DNA from: Planctomycetes bacterium GWF2_41_51
GTDB lineage: Bacteria; Planctomycetota; Phycisphaerae; Sedimentisphaerales; UBA12454
Assembly: GCA_001825665.1 (NCBI GenBank)
Contig: MHXZ01000066.1
Span: forward strand, 1-64,000
Direction of reading: 5' to 3'
Length of the DNA: 64,000 nucleotides
This document shows, piece by piece, positions 7,025 through 16,172 of this stretch (within the stretch, counting starts at the first letter, position 1; every line of letters starts with the position of its first letter). The position numbers and the translations under genes are program-made. A model generated the notes under the pieces. That model was not told the origin of the DNA. It did not search any database and saw only the letters and a program-made list of their open reading frames with translations.

Positions 7025-7219
7025 TGGGGCGGATTTATATGACTAAAAATTGATCCTGCAGCGGTAGTAATACCATGCAAACAGATATATAATCCGTAGG
7101 TCTCCAAGATGGCCCCCCATATATTGAACATATCAAAACAATCATTGAAACTTACAAGGTGGCAGACAATAACTGATGATAATAATGTGCTCAAATTTAA
7201 GTGGCTTTCTGAAAAAACA

Positions 7220-8119
7220 TTAGATGTTTGATGTCTGACAAAGTGATCCCAGAATGGATTGCCGGGAAGATTCCATATTGCCACCACTAACCCATATTTT
7301 GCCTGATACACCTTCCTTGAAAACGGCCTGATTTTGAGTAAGCCAGATAAAATCAGAAGGCGGCATTTCACGAACAAGCCTGCATAGATTATTCAGTCTC
7401 GATAAGGCGTTAGTAATAAACAACAGCCGAAATCCATTGAATCTGCAATTCCATGATTCTTCATATCTCTTGTAGCCCAGCTTGTCAAAATATGCTCCGT
7501 AATTGATGATTTTCTGACGGACATCTTTGATGTGCCGTTCAGCACTCGCCAGGGACTCACTTCCACAGTCTGCCTCGAGAAAAAACAGCAAACTTTTATT
7601 TTCAATAGTGTCAGTTATTATAAATACACCATCCGGGATAAAAGATTTTCTGCTTGTCGCATCAATTGCAAAATCTTGTATGAAACAATGCCCGGATTCA
7701 GTTTCAGGTAGAAACGGCGAACTGCAGGATAGAAATTGAATCTTGAGCCTGCTAATAATCTTTTCAAGATAAACGAGATGAACCCTGAACCAGTTTATCA
7801 TCATTTGATGATCCACAGCAGATATGCTTTCGGCCAGAACTTTTTCATCTAGTATATTCTCGGCAATAACGCCTTCTGATTTGAGTATTCCTATCCCCTG
7901 CTTTGTGAGGCTGAATATCCTATCAGGCCGTCCTCGACCTCGGCCAAATTGATGCAACTGTGCCAGAATATAACCTTGTTTTTCAAGTGTGCTTAATTTT
8001 CGCCTCAGGGACTGAATGTTTCTATTTGACAAAACCATCAACTGGTTGGAAGCAAGAAGTATATGCTCAGCAATTGTTTTAAGAATTTCAAAGTCTTTTT
8101 CTTTAAAGCCTGATGCCAT
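7220..8119 (-). CDS. replication-relaxation family protein (Replic_Relax-like)
   Basis: 299 residues from ATG 8119, which has AGGAA just upstream. A start at 8161 lacks an SD. The N-terminal ~110 residues form a winged-helix-like domain (SNRNIQSLRRKLSTLEKQGY, then GRGRGRPDRIFSLTKQGI). The C-terminal half has the family pattern FIPDGVFII, FFLEADCGSESL, a Lys/Tyr-rich helix and FRLLFITN. This family is associated with plasmid and ICE replication or mobilisation. The iteron-like array follows its 3' end. Inferred: the initiator or mobilisation factor of the element. Its own 5' region (8120-8447) is gene-free. Confidence 0.7.
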   Translation of the reverse strand: MASGFKEKDFEILKTIAEHILLASNQLMVLSNRNIQSLRRKLSTLEKQGYILAQLHQFGRGRGRPDRIFSLTKQGIGILKSEGVIAENILDEKVLAESISAVDHQMMINWFRVHLVYLEKIISRLKIQFLSCSSPFLPETESGHCFIQDFAIDATSRKSFIPDGVFIITDTIENKSLLFFLEADCGSESLASAERHIKDVRQKIINYGAYFDKLGYKRYEESWNCRFNGFRLLFITNALSRLNNLCRLVREMPPSDFIWLTQNQAVFKEGVSGKIWVSGGNMESSRQSILGSLCQTSNI

Positions 8120-8446
8120 TTCTATTCCTAAGATGTTTCGAATTTTGTGTAATAGTTTCATAAATAGCGGAATATTAAATTATAATGTTCCAATCAAAAA
8201 TTTGCTCAATTTGATTTGCTATTTTTTAGTTTTGAGTCACCAGCTATGGAGGTGCCAGGGGAAATTTCTTGAAGGCTCATATTTTGAAGCAATTAAAAAA
8301 CGATTGAACTTCATAAAGTCCCAGTTTCAAGAAATGAGCATCTTATACAATTTAAAATAAATATAGTTTATAGGTCTTTAATGGTGAAGATTATTTAATT
8401 TTTCTTAAGAACGAGATAAAAACCAATTTTTCACTGAACTTTTTGG
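8120..8446. other. intergenic region between divergent genes
   Basis: No convincing gene. Contains an inverted repeat ATTTCTTGAA (8264-8273) / TTCAAGAAAT (8327-8336) that could be an operator or a structured leader. Confidence 0.4.
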
Positions 8447-8475
8447 TTGACAAAGTCGAATAAATAGTATATAGT
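8447..8475 (+). promoter_or_regulatory. sigma-70-type promoter for the XRE-ImmA/MazF pair
   Basis: TTGACA at 8447-8452, a 17-bp spacer and TATAGT at 8470-8475, about 70 bases upstream of the XRE-ImmA start. Confidence 0.7.
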
Positions 8476-8547
8476 TGTAAACCGTAATGGAAACTGGACT
8501 CGTTTAGCTTAAATCATTTCTTTTATAATTTGCGTTTCAATAATACA

Positions 8548-9720
8548 ATGCTTGGTGGCAGAATAAAACAATTTCGATGTGCTCGCGGCTTATCTCAAGA
8601 TATGCTTGTGGATAAAATTGGAGGTATAGTTTCGAAACAATCAATCTCTAAATATGAGAGAGAAGTTACTTTACCTTCTCCGCGAATTTTGAATAAAATT
8701 GCTAAAGCTTTAGATGTTAAAGCGGCGTCCTTATGGAAAGAGCCGTCTTTTAATGTAGAGTTTATTGCATACAGAAAAGGTTCAGGGCTCAACACTATAG
8801 AACAAGAAAAAATTGAAGCACAAGTTCAAGAAACTCTTGAAAAATGCATGAAAATTAGTGAGTTGAGAAATTGCAATGCCAAAGTTGATATACCTGTTAA
8901 TGCTTTTCCCATTACACAAATTGAAGATGCCGAAGAAGCAGCAGAATATTTGAGGGAATCTTGGTCTTTAGGGGTAGATCCGATAGCAAATGTAACGGCG
9001 ATGTTAGAAGGCAAGAATGTATTTGTTCTTGAAATTGATGCCCCTGATAGCTTTGATGGTATTTCAGCTTTTGCTAAAGATGTAAATGGAAAGAAAGTGG
9101 TTGCAGCGGCTGTTGTTAGTGCAAATGATAGATCAGGAGAAAGGCAACGACTTAATCTTGTTCATGAATTGGGTCATTTGGTTTTAAAAATGCCTGAAGA
9201 AGCAGATAGTAAATTTGAAGAAAATGCAGCTTTTAGGTTTGGTTCAGCATTATTAGCTCCTAAAGAAGCAATATATAATGAAGTAGGCCGTAAAAGAACC
9301 TCTTTGTCTATAGAGGAATTAATTTTGTTAAAAGAGAGATTTGGATTAAGTTTGCAAGCTTTGGTTATGAGATTAAATGTGCTTGATATTGTCTCTGATT
9401 CTTACAAGAAAGATTTTTTCTTCTTTATCAATAAACAAGGTTGGAAACGAACAGAGCCAAAAGAATTAGAGCCTGAAAAAGCAACTTGGATAAAAAAGAA
9501 TGTCTTAATGGCTTTATCTGAAAGTTTAATTTCACATCGACAAGCAGAGCAATTATTAGGCAAAAAAATTGATGTAGGAGAAGATGTGCCAGGGAAAAGA
9601 CGTGGTTTTATGATGTTATCGCTTTCTGAGAGGAATAAAATTCTCTCTACTCAAGCCAAAAAAGCTGATTATGAATTAGATCAAGACTGGCTTGATATGG
9701 GTGAGGATTATGAGTCTTGA
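8548..9720 (+). CDS. XRE-family HTH protein with ImmA/IrrE metallopeptidase domain
   Basis: 390 residues from ATG 8548 (a TTG at 8530 is possible, and neither has a clear SD). An N-terminal XRE helix-turn-helix spans roughly residues 3-60 (GGRIKQFRCARGLSQ, SKQSISKYEREV). An IrrE/ImmA zinc-peptidase domain at about 120-290 carries the HExxH motif in NLVHELGHLVLK and a following Glu in FEENAAFRFGSALLAP. The C-terminal ~100 residues are less conserved. Such proteins repress mobile elements and are relieved by, or perform, proteolysis. Some act as antitoxins. The MazF-like gene overlaps its end, so it probably regulates or neutralises that toxin. Confidence 0.85.
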   Translation: MLGGRIKQFRCARGLSQDMLVDKIGGIVSKQSISKYEREVTLPSPRILNKIAKALDVKAASLWKEPSFNVEFIAYRKGSGLNTIEQEKIEAQVQETLEKCMKISELRNCNAKVDIPVNAFPITQIEDAEEAAEYLRESWSLGVDPIANVTAMLEGKNVFVLEIDAPDSFDGISAFAKDVNGKKVVAAAVVSANDRSGERQRLNLVHELGHLVLKMPEEADSKFEENAAFRFGSALLAPKEAIYNEVGRKRTSLSIEELILLKERFGLSLQALVMRLNVLDIVSDSYKKDFFFFINKQGWKRTEPKELEPEKATWIKKNVLMALSESLISHRQAEQLLGKKIDVGEDVPGKRRGFMMLSLSERNKILSTQAKKADYELDQDWLDMGEDYES

Positions 9721-10090
9721 AAGTTCATGTCAAAAACCTCAAGAATCGATGAAAGGTGATATTTGGTGGATTGATTTAGATCCCACAGAAGGTTCAGAGA
9801 TAAAAAAAATACGTCCATGTGTTATCATTAGTTCTGACTCTATTAATTTTGTAAAAGAAGTCAGATTAGTGGTTCCCTTAACCGAATCAAATAGAACAAA
9901 AGAGGAATTAATTTGGTGTGTTACAGTTGAACCTACCGCTCAAAATGGTTTAACGAAAAAAACTGTAGCAGATGCTCTCCAAACTCGATGTGTTTCAATT
10001 AAAAGATTTCAAAATAAAATAGGAGTAATCTCTGCGGAGCTTATTGAAGAAATAGTAGCAGCGGTTGCTGCTGTTATTGAATATGAATAG
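9710..10090 (+). CDS. MazF/PemK-type endoribonuclease toxin
   Basis: 126 residues from ATG 9710 (SD GGTGAGG 6-7 bases upstream). It overlaps the XRE-ImmA gene by 11 bases, so the two are co-translated. The family signature is clear: GDIWWIDLDPTEGSEIKKIRP at the start, CVIISSD, VVPLTES, and DALQTRCVSIKRF near the end. MazF toxins cleave mRNA at short sequences. The usual small MazE antitoxin is absent, and the only partner gene is the XRE-ImmA protein. Confidence 0.85.
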   Translation: MSLESSCQKPQESMKGDIWWIDLDPTEGSEIKKIRPCVIISSDSINFVKEVRLVVPLTESNRTKEELIWCVTVEPTAQNGLTKKTVADALQTRCVSIKRFQNKIGVISAELIEEIVAAVAAVIEYE

Positions 10091-10190
10091 TTTGTTTATT
10101 AAGTATTTTTATCCAAATCCATTAAAAAGAATTGCAAATATGATGTAAAAAAGTTTCTTCTTTATAATCATTTTAACTTCGTAAAACAAA

Positions 10191-10922
10191 TTATAATTTC
10201 AACAAACAATCAAGATTTTGAGCTAATATTTCAGACAATTTTATCTCACCAATGTTTTTCAGCATAGCAAGTTTAGATATGGTTTTATTTAAATCTATAG
10301 GCCTGAAAGTCCTTTCCTCAATTCTTATGAGCGGCCCATCGCTTTCAAGTAGTAACCTATCAATTGGAATTTTTTCAATAATTTTTCTCCCATTTTTAGA
10401 AAATAACATAGGATAATTAATTGAAAAAAAACACCCTTTATTTATTGCTAAATCAATATTTTTTAATGAGCCTGAATACCAATGAAGTACTATTTTACCG
10501 TTGAAACTATTGGGCAAAATAGAAATTACTTCTTCTTCAGAGGCTCTTGAGTGAACGGTTAAAACCTTGTTTCCTATTTTATCACACAGTTCAATTAATT
10601 TTTTAAAAAAAGAAATTTGAATTTCGTAATCCTTAGATGTGGTATTTATAAAATCTAAACCTACTTCACCTATAAATCTTGATTCATTTATATATTTCCA
10701 CATTACATCAACATATTTATTATATTGAGTAATTAATTCTGGGTGGAAACCGAGAGCTATTTTGATGTTTTCTGAATTAATTTGTTTTTTTAATTTTTCA
10801 TATAGAATAGGTAAGTTAGTGACTGCAATTGTAAAAATATGATTATTGTCAATCTCTTTTACAATTTCTTGGATTTGTTTATTATACAAATCCAAATGAA
10901 GATGAGTATCATGAAGCAACAT
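10191..10922 (-). CDS. qatD: QatD, TatD-family metal-dependent nuclease
   Basis: 243 residues. TatD metal ligands are visible: HDTHLHLD at the N-terminus, GEVGLDF near residue 90, TVHSR, LHWYSG and LLESDGP. TatD enzymes are Mg-dependent DNases. Its ATG overlaps the stop of the upstream QueC-like gene in TAATG, and it is the last gene of the four-gene Qat operon. This position and gene order match the anti-phage QatABCD system. It is a little shorter than housekeeping TatD proteins. Confidence 0.85.
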   Translation of the reverse strand: MLLHDTHLHLDLYNKQIQEIVKEIDNNHIFTIAVTNLPILYEKLKKQINSENIKIALGFHPELITQYNKYVDVMWKYINESRFIGEVGLDFINTTSKDYEIQISFFKKLIELCDKIGNKVLTVHSRASEEEVISILPNSFNGKIVLHWYSGSLKNIDLAINKGCFFSINYPMLFSKNGRKIIEKIPIDRLLLESDGPLIRIEERTFRPIDLNKTISKLAMLKNIGEIKLSEILAQNLDCLLKL

Positions 10923-12235
10923 TATAATATATCCAAAAAAGAATTTAGCTCTTTCATTCCTCTCTCGTAAACCTTAATATATTTTTGATGATTGTCATCG
11001 ATAGGACCTGCAGCTTGTATTTGTAGAAAAGTATGTACATTTCTTTTTTTAAAGTTTACCATACCAATTTTATATACTTTAAGATTATTAACTGCTGTTT
11101 CATTTTTTGAGAAATTTGAATCCCTATAAAATGTGTCATCTTTTAAATTTGCTTCCAGGATTGCAGCTCTTCTAATGACACAAGGTAGACAGTTTCCACA
11201 GTGACTTGGTTTGGAATCCCCATCCCATCTACCGTTATCAGAATGAGAACAGGACATTGTATTTTTGATGTTATTCTTTAAGAAATTAAAATCTTTACAT
11301 TCAGCAATCATTTCTCCTTTAGTTTTAAATTGATATGGATTTTGAAAACGCACTTTTATATTAAGTGTATTCAATAAATTTTGTAACTGTTTCATGTAAT
11401 ATGGATGAGTAGTTCTCGTGCTACTACTTCCTAATCTGGAAGCTGTCAATGGAATATTAAGTGATATTAAGCCATTTTCTGGGATATATAGATTAATTTC
11501 TTTTTTTAATGCAGAGGAGATAATTATGGCCTGAGCAAAAAACATGAAAGACCTTGTCCTGGTTGTAAGTTCTTTTCCCCGTAATGGAGCAGCATTGAAA
11601 CTAAAAAATTGGTCATTTGTTAAATTATATCTACTTATGAGCAGTGTTTTCACTTTTTCTTGAAACTGATAAACTCCCTTACCTCCTCCACTATGCCCTA
11701 CAAATAATGTATCAGGTAGCGCTTGTAACATATCTATAGCACCGATGAAAGAATCCAATCCTCCAGAGAGCATACAAATACTATTAGGCATTTTTTCAAT
11801 GAACAATTTATCTGTTTTACCGTTTTCATGAATCTTATCCTTTTTAATTGTTTCAATGTGGTTTAGTACTCGTTTTCTAAAATAAACTGTCCATTTATCA
11901 CCACTTAAAAATGATAGCATTCTTTCAAGGGCATTTTTTTGATCCTTCCATTGATCAATTGAGAGGACAGGTAAATATAATTTAAAATTTCTTGTCCATG
12001 CATCTGGGAACCATTCTCTTGGAATCACTCTATCGGCATAATAAACAAAAAGAGAAATGTAAAATAAATCAATGGCTTCATCTGAAAAGAAATACGGTAA
12101 TTTAAGTATTTGTTTGTCTTCCCAGAATGTATAATGAAATTTATTCTTTTTGCTCAAGTTCACAGAAATAAATTTTTCCGCAATTGAATAATTGTCATCT
12201 TGGTTTAGTCTGCATATTATATTGATGGTATCCAT
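10922..12235 (-). CDS. qatC: QatC, QueC-like ATP-dependent enzyme
   Basis: 437 residues from ATG 12235 (GTG 12238 also possible). The start overlaps the QatB stop in a TGATG. A PP-loop nucleotide-binding motif SGGLDSF lies near residue 157. A QueC-like zinc site near residues 350-370 has CSHSD followed by HCGNCLPC. The N-terminal ~150 residues are extra compared with QueC. QueC makes preQ0 from CDG. In Qat systems the homologue is thought to perform a related modification needed for defence, with the substrate unresolved as far as known here. Confidence 0.88.
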   Translation of the reverse strand: MDTINIICRLNQDDNYSIAEKFISVNLSKKNKFHYTFWEDKQILKLPYFFSDEAIDLFYISLFVYYADRVIPREWFPDAWTRNFKLYLPVLSIDQWKDQKNALERMLSFLSGDKWTVYFRKRVLNHIETIKKDKIHENGKTDKLFIEKMPNSICMLSGGLDSFIGAIDMLQALPDTLFVGHSGGGKGVYQFQEKVKTLLISRYNLTNDQFFSFNAAPLRGKELTTRTRSFMFFAQAIIISSALKKEINLYIPENGLISLNIPLTASRLGSSSTRTTHPYYMKQLQNLLNTLNIKVRFQNPYQFKTKGEMIAECKDFNFLKNNIKNTMSCSHSDNGRWDGDSKPSHCGNCLPCVIRRAAILEANLKDDTFYRDSNFSKNETAVNNLKVYKIGMVNFKKRNVHTFLQIQAAGPIDDNHQKYIKVYERGMKELNSFLDIL

Positions 12236-13074
12236 CACAATGCTCCTTCTATAACATCATAGCAACTTTGATATATTAAGTCGATTTGCTTCATGATTGT
12301 CTTTGAGTTAAAATTAACATTTTCAATTCCAATTTTATTTATTGTATTGGCAACAACACCATCAATGTATTCCTTAATTATTTGTTCTTTTTCCAATACA
12401 TTTTCAGGTGACTTTGCATTTTTCTCAAAGCGAGTTTCTACATCTTTTGTAAATTTCTGAAAAATATATGAGCTTATATATACTTTAATAATATTACTAA
12501 ATGTCTGTGTATTCAAATTATTGAGGATTTCAATATTTCCCCCATTTTGCGATATCTCATTATAAAGGATTTCCATCGCATCAAGAAAAGCACTTCGAGC
12601 TACAGCATCTTCTTTTGTATCAGGAGTTGGAGCGAGAATATTTACCAAATCACCAAGAACTTCATCAACGCTTCTGTTTTGATAAGAAATGCCATAATTA
12701 TCTAAAGTGCTTTTAATGCCATTTGTTGACAAGCTTGATAAAAAGCTACCCAATTTTGCTGTCGTAGTCTTGCCAATTTTGGCAGAAGTTGATGCTTTTC
12801 CTGCACCTCCGTAAGCTTTGATGTGGGCAGATAATGGCTTTTTATAATCACTTGTATTCCCAGATGCATACTTGGATGTTAGTGTCTTTGTATCACTCCA
12901 ATATTTAGGAGTCAAATCATTAGGGGTAGCGGGGTCTTCTTGATCATCTGGAGTTACAGGAGAAGGGTCTTGATCGGCACCTGGATTATCAACAGGTTCA
13001 TTTTTATCATAAAAATCATCTGGCAATAACGGACTTTTACCTTTAGGGCCGCCGTAGCTACTTGATGTTCCCAT
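12235..13074 (-). CDS. qatB: QatB
   Basis: 279 residues from ATG 13074, chosen because QatB proteins begin MGTSSSYGGP and AAGGA lies upstream. The upstream Met at 13092 is less likely. The N-terminal ~100 residues are disordered (Gly, Pro, Asp-rich: SPVTPDDQEDPATPND), and the rest is helical. No enzymatic motif. The gene overlaps the end of qatA by 17 bases and the start of qatC. QatB is the least understood component, possibly the substrate or scaffold of the system. Confidence 0.85.
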   Translation of the reverse strand: MGTSSSYGGPKGKSPLLPDDFYDKNEPVDNPGADQDPSPVTPDDQEDPATPNDLTPKYWSDTKTLTSKYASGNTSDYKKPLSAHIKAYGGAGKASTSAKIGKTTTAKLGSFLSSLSTNGIKSTLDNYGISYQNRSVDEVLGDLVNILAPTPDTKEDAVARSAFLDAMEILYNEISQNGGNIEILNNLNTQTFSNIIKVYISSYIFQKFTKDVETRFEKNAKSPENVLEKEQIIKEYIDGVVANTINKIGIENVNFNSKTIMKQIDLIYQSCYDVIEGAL

Positions 13075-14887
13075 TTCCAAAATCCTTTTCAATGGCTTGT
13101 TTTAAACTCGGATTCTCTTTCTTCCAACGGTTTACGATTTCTGTAATTTCTGCTTTTTTATTAGTATGGTCCATAAAATCTTTCATTCGTGGAATCACAC
13201 CAATATTAAGTTTTTCTCCTGTGAGTTCATTTAGACAATTAATTGTTCCCACATAAAGAGAAACTCTGCTTGCTCCCCATGCAAGAAGAGATTTGAAAAT
13301 ATTCCCATCAATATTTGCTGATGAAGTTAATCTCTCTGCAATTTTTATTAAGATTGTATTGGCCTCTGATTCATTGGCTTCATTGATTTCATTCATAGCA
13401 GCATTTCTGGCAATCTCAGAACCATTAAGTAAATTGCTCAATATTTTTTCTGCGGTTAGACTTAATTTAAGTTGAGCCAAATTAAGCTGATTTGTTAAAC
13501 TTTCTCTTGTGAAATAGAAATATGGTCTTAAATCAGTTTGACCGATTTTGGGTTCTATTTTTACCCAGTCTTTAATCCAATTATCATCCTTCCATAAGTT
13601 TAATTCTTTTGTTTCTTCCCATTTGCCATTTTCGATATTTTGAAGTTCTTTAATTTCACCTTTTGAAGCTGGTTTTATTTCCGCAATTTTTCTGAAAAAG
13701 TCCATCTTAAAATATTCAAGAAGCATTACTTTTGCTAAAATCTTACGATCAAGTTTAATCTTTCTATACTTTGCCATTTTTTCTCTCATTGATAAAGAAT
13801 TTAAAAATCTTTTGCAATGTCGAGGATTACCATTAAGACCAGAAGCAAGGACAGATGATAACTGTTTTGCAATTGAGATAGCCTCTCTTAACTTTGGGAC
13901 AAAGGTGGGAAATTCTTTTGCAAGTTTATTATATGTTAACTCAAAATTTATAAAATCATTTTTTTTCTCATTCTTAATAAAACTCAACACTTGCTCAAAA
14001 TCTTTTTGTTCTAACTCCTTTTGAAAGAGAAGGCACATTATATAAAATTCAATTTCTTTTTGGCTCATCTGTGGAATTCTAATAGGATATTGTATTAATT
14101 TTTCAAGGTATTCCTTTCCGATATCCAACTGATTTCCTTCTATTTCCAAAAATTTTTGTTTAACTGCATATTTTACATGTCTTTCATCTGCACCTATAAC
14201 AAATGATGTGTTTTTACTAAATAAGAATAATCTAATTGCTTCAAGAGTATCTAAAATCGTATTGGGGTTGCATCTATCAAGTTCATCAATGAATACTATT
14301 AATTTTGTTATTTTTGACTCACTTAGAAGCTTGGAAAAATCATCATGGAAAGTTCTAACACTATTGCGAATTTCTTCGTTATTGAATTCCCCCGATAAAG
14401 CATTTTTTACGTCATCTTCTTTGATATTACAAACTTTATCTTTAACAGTAGATAAAACGCTATCAAGGGTAATATTCGCTATTGTTCCAATGCCACCAGT
14501 AGCTAAAAAATCAACCCCATATCTTATTGCTTTACTTGCTAATTTTAACTTATCTGTATTCTTGTATAGGCGTTTTATTGTTTCTACTGCTTTTTGCTCC
14601 AATTTTCTTTCTTTTTTTATGCTATCTAAAATTGTTCCTAAAAGAGCAGTCTTTGCATCTTCATAACCTTCGAATAACCAACCATTGAAAAATACACATA
14701 GAACATTTTCTTTTTGAGATAGTTCTTCCATGCACATTTTCATTAAACTCGATTTGCCACTCCCCCAATCTCCATATATTCCAATACTTGAGGGAGATAA
14801 AGTATCTTCAATGGCAATACTCTTAAATGTTTCTTTTAAGTACTCGAAATCTAAAAAATCCTCAATTGTTTCACTATCCTTCCACAT
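13058..14887 (-). CDS. qatA: QatA, KAP-family P-loop NTPase
   Basis: 609 residues. Walker A GDWGSGKS is at residues 39-46, and Walker B LIVFIDELDRC is near 197-207. The long helical middle and C-terminal parts are typical of KAP NTPases. SD AAGGATG precedes ATG 14887. It is the first gene of the qatA-B-C-D operon, all junctions of which overlap. In characterised systems the four proteins together restrict phage. The first three genes are AT-rich compared with the chromosome to the right. Confidence 0.88.
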   Translation of the reverse strand: MWKDSETIEDFLDFEYLKETFKSIAIEDTLSPSSIGIYGDWGSGKSSLMKMCMEELSQKENVLCVFFNGWLFEGYEDAKTALLGTILDSIKKERKLEQKAVETIKRLYKNTDKLKLASKAIRYGVDFLATGGIGTIANITLDSVLSTVKDKVCNIKEDDVKNALSGEFNNEEIRNSVRTFHDDFSKLLSESKITKLIVFIDELDRCNPNTILDTLEAIRLFLFSKNTSFVIGADERHVKYAVKQKFLEIEGNQLDIGKEYLEKLIQYPIRIPQMSQKEIEFYIMCLLFQKELEQKDFEQVLSFIKNEKKNDFINFELTYNKLAKEFPTFVPKLREAISIAKQLSSVLASGLNGNPRHCKRFLNSLSMREKMAKYRKIKLDRKILAKVMLLEYFKMDFFRKIAEIKPASKGEIKELQNIENGKWEETKELNLWKDDNWIKDWVKIEPKIGQTDLRPYFYFTRESLTNQLNLAQLKLSLTAEKILSNLLNGSEIARNAAMNEINEANESEANTILIKIAERLTSSANIDGNIFKSLLAWGASRVSLYVGTINCLNELTGEKLNIGVIPRMKDFMDHTNKKAEITEIVNRWKKENPSLKQAIEKDFGNGNIK

Positions 14888-14909
14888 GATCTTTCATCCT
14901 TAAAAAACT

Positions 14910-14937
14910 CTTATATTGCCCATACATCCGCTAACAA
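14910..14937 (-). promoter_or_regulatory. candidate promoter of the qat operon
   Basis: On the minus strand TTGTTA (14937-14932), a 16-bp spacer and TATAAG (14915-14910), just upstream of the qatA SD. Confidence 0.45.
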
Positions 14938-14987
14938 TTCTGCTTTGTTTCAAATGATATATAAATAATAATTATAAAACTCAGACT

Positions 14988-16172
14988 TTAAATAAGCTGC
15001 TCATTTATGGTATTTCTATTTATAATTTCTTGTCTTATTGGGTCATACATATAATCAATGATTTCTCCACTAATAATAAATTGGATCGCATCCTCAATTA
15101 CTGAAAGTGGAGCTATAAACCATTCTCTCGGAATATGACGACTCCCATTTTTGTCAAATACATCAATATTTAGACATGAATTGCCAAAAAAGTTATGAAG
15201 TAGTTGTTCTAATTTCTGGGGGTTCATATTATAGCATTGAAAAACAGCTACTACAGAGACAGGTGCCATAAGAAATGTAGGATCTGATTCAGCATCTCTA
15301 ATTCTTTCTTCTACTGATATCTTTGAATATCCTATTTTATATAAATGGCGTATTGTTAAAAGTTTGTCATCTTTGCTTTTTGACTTCAGAGCATAAATAA
15401 ATCCAACTTCCTTATCATCTTGAGATATTCCCTTAATATCATTGAGAAGTTTGTCTTCATGCTCAGTTACCCGTCTTCCATTTTTGTAGAGTTCGGCAGC
15501 TAAAGATCTAAGAAGCATGTCAGATTCAGTTCCATTTTCAAAAATACAACGTAAGCGAGCATTTACTTTTCCATTTTCATCAGGCTTTTTTTCTCCGACT
15601 TCTGCAACATAAAGCAACACACCTTTTAGTACAAAGAAGTAACCTTTCTCAATTTGTTGTTCATTTTTAAATGGATGAAGTCTTCGTTTGCCTTCGGTTA
15701 AATCTGTCTGGCATTGTTTTAAAAGATGCTCAAAACTTTGGAAATCTTTACAAGGTTTTCTACTTGCCACATAATCGGGCATTGTGGTTTCTTTAGGAAC
15801 ATGCTTTAGGTCAAAAATATCCTCTACGTTTGAATCAAGAATCCCTAAAGTATCGTCTTTTAAAATGTCATCCAAGGAATTGATTTCTTTCTTTTCAACT
15901 TTAAGCAAGCCGTATTTATCTTCTGCCTCAAGTGCAATCGATTTGCTTTCATCTTCACGAAGGCCTTTGAGGCGGCAATAAAGCATATATTCCAGTATTT
16001 CACCTCCTAGTTCAGGCTCACGATTATGCGTTTTGTAGAACTCATTTATTTCTTGAAATGAAGCAACAAGTCTCTCATCTTCATTCTTTGCAGGCGTTGA
16101 CGCAGGTTTGATATTCAGCAAACCCAAAGGATCATTTTCAAATATTTCTTTTAGCTTCTTTTGCTTATCCAT
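14988..16172 (-). CDS. GIY-YIG superfamily nuclease (T5orf172/MUG113-like)
   Basis: 394 residues. The C-terminal half carries the T5orf172-type GIY-YIG pattern: GFIYALKSKS, LYKIGYSKISVEERI, a long helix and QKLEQLLHNFFG, then HIPREWF near the end. The N-terminal ~200 residues are variable and include two similar acidic segments (DPLGLLNIKPAS, DTLGILDSNVED). The start overlaps the helicase stop by 8 bases. GIY-YIG enzymes cut DNA. Here it is the only intact nuclease-type domain of the methyltransferase-helicase-nuclease operon and is therefore the likely cutter. Confidence 0.8.
   Translation of the reverse strand: MDKQKKLKEIFENDPLGLLNIKPASTPAKNEDERLVASFQEINEFYKTHNREPELGGEILEYMLYCRLKGLREDESKSIALEAEDKYGLLKVEKKEINSLDDILKDDTLGILDSNVEDIFDLKHVPKETTMPDYVASRKPCKDFQSFEHLLKQCQTDLTEGKRRLHPFKNEQQIEKGYFFVLKGVLLYVAEVGEKKPDENGKVNARLRCIFENGTESDMLLRSLAAELYKNGRRVTEHEDKLLNDIKGISQDDKEVGFIYALKSKSKDDKLLTIRHLYKIGYSKISVEERIRDAESDPTFLMAPVSVVAVFQCYNMNPQKLEQLLHNFFGNSCLNIDVFDKNGSRHIPREWFIAPLSVIEDAIQFIISGEIIDYMYDPIRQEIINRNTINEQLI

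Noticed and set aside
7003-7377. Minus-strand open frame overlapping the end of the replication-relaxation gene
   Set aside because: It is a shadow of the real gene and runs into the iteron-like repeats.
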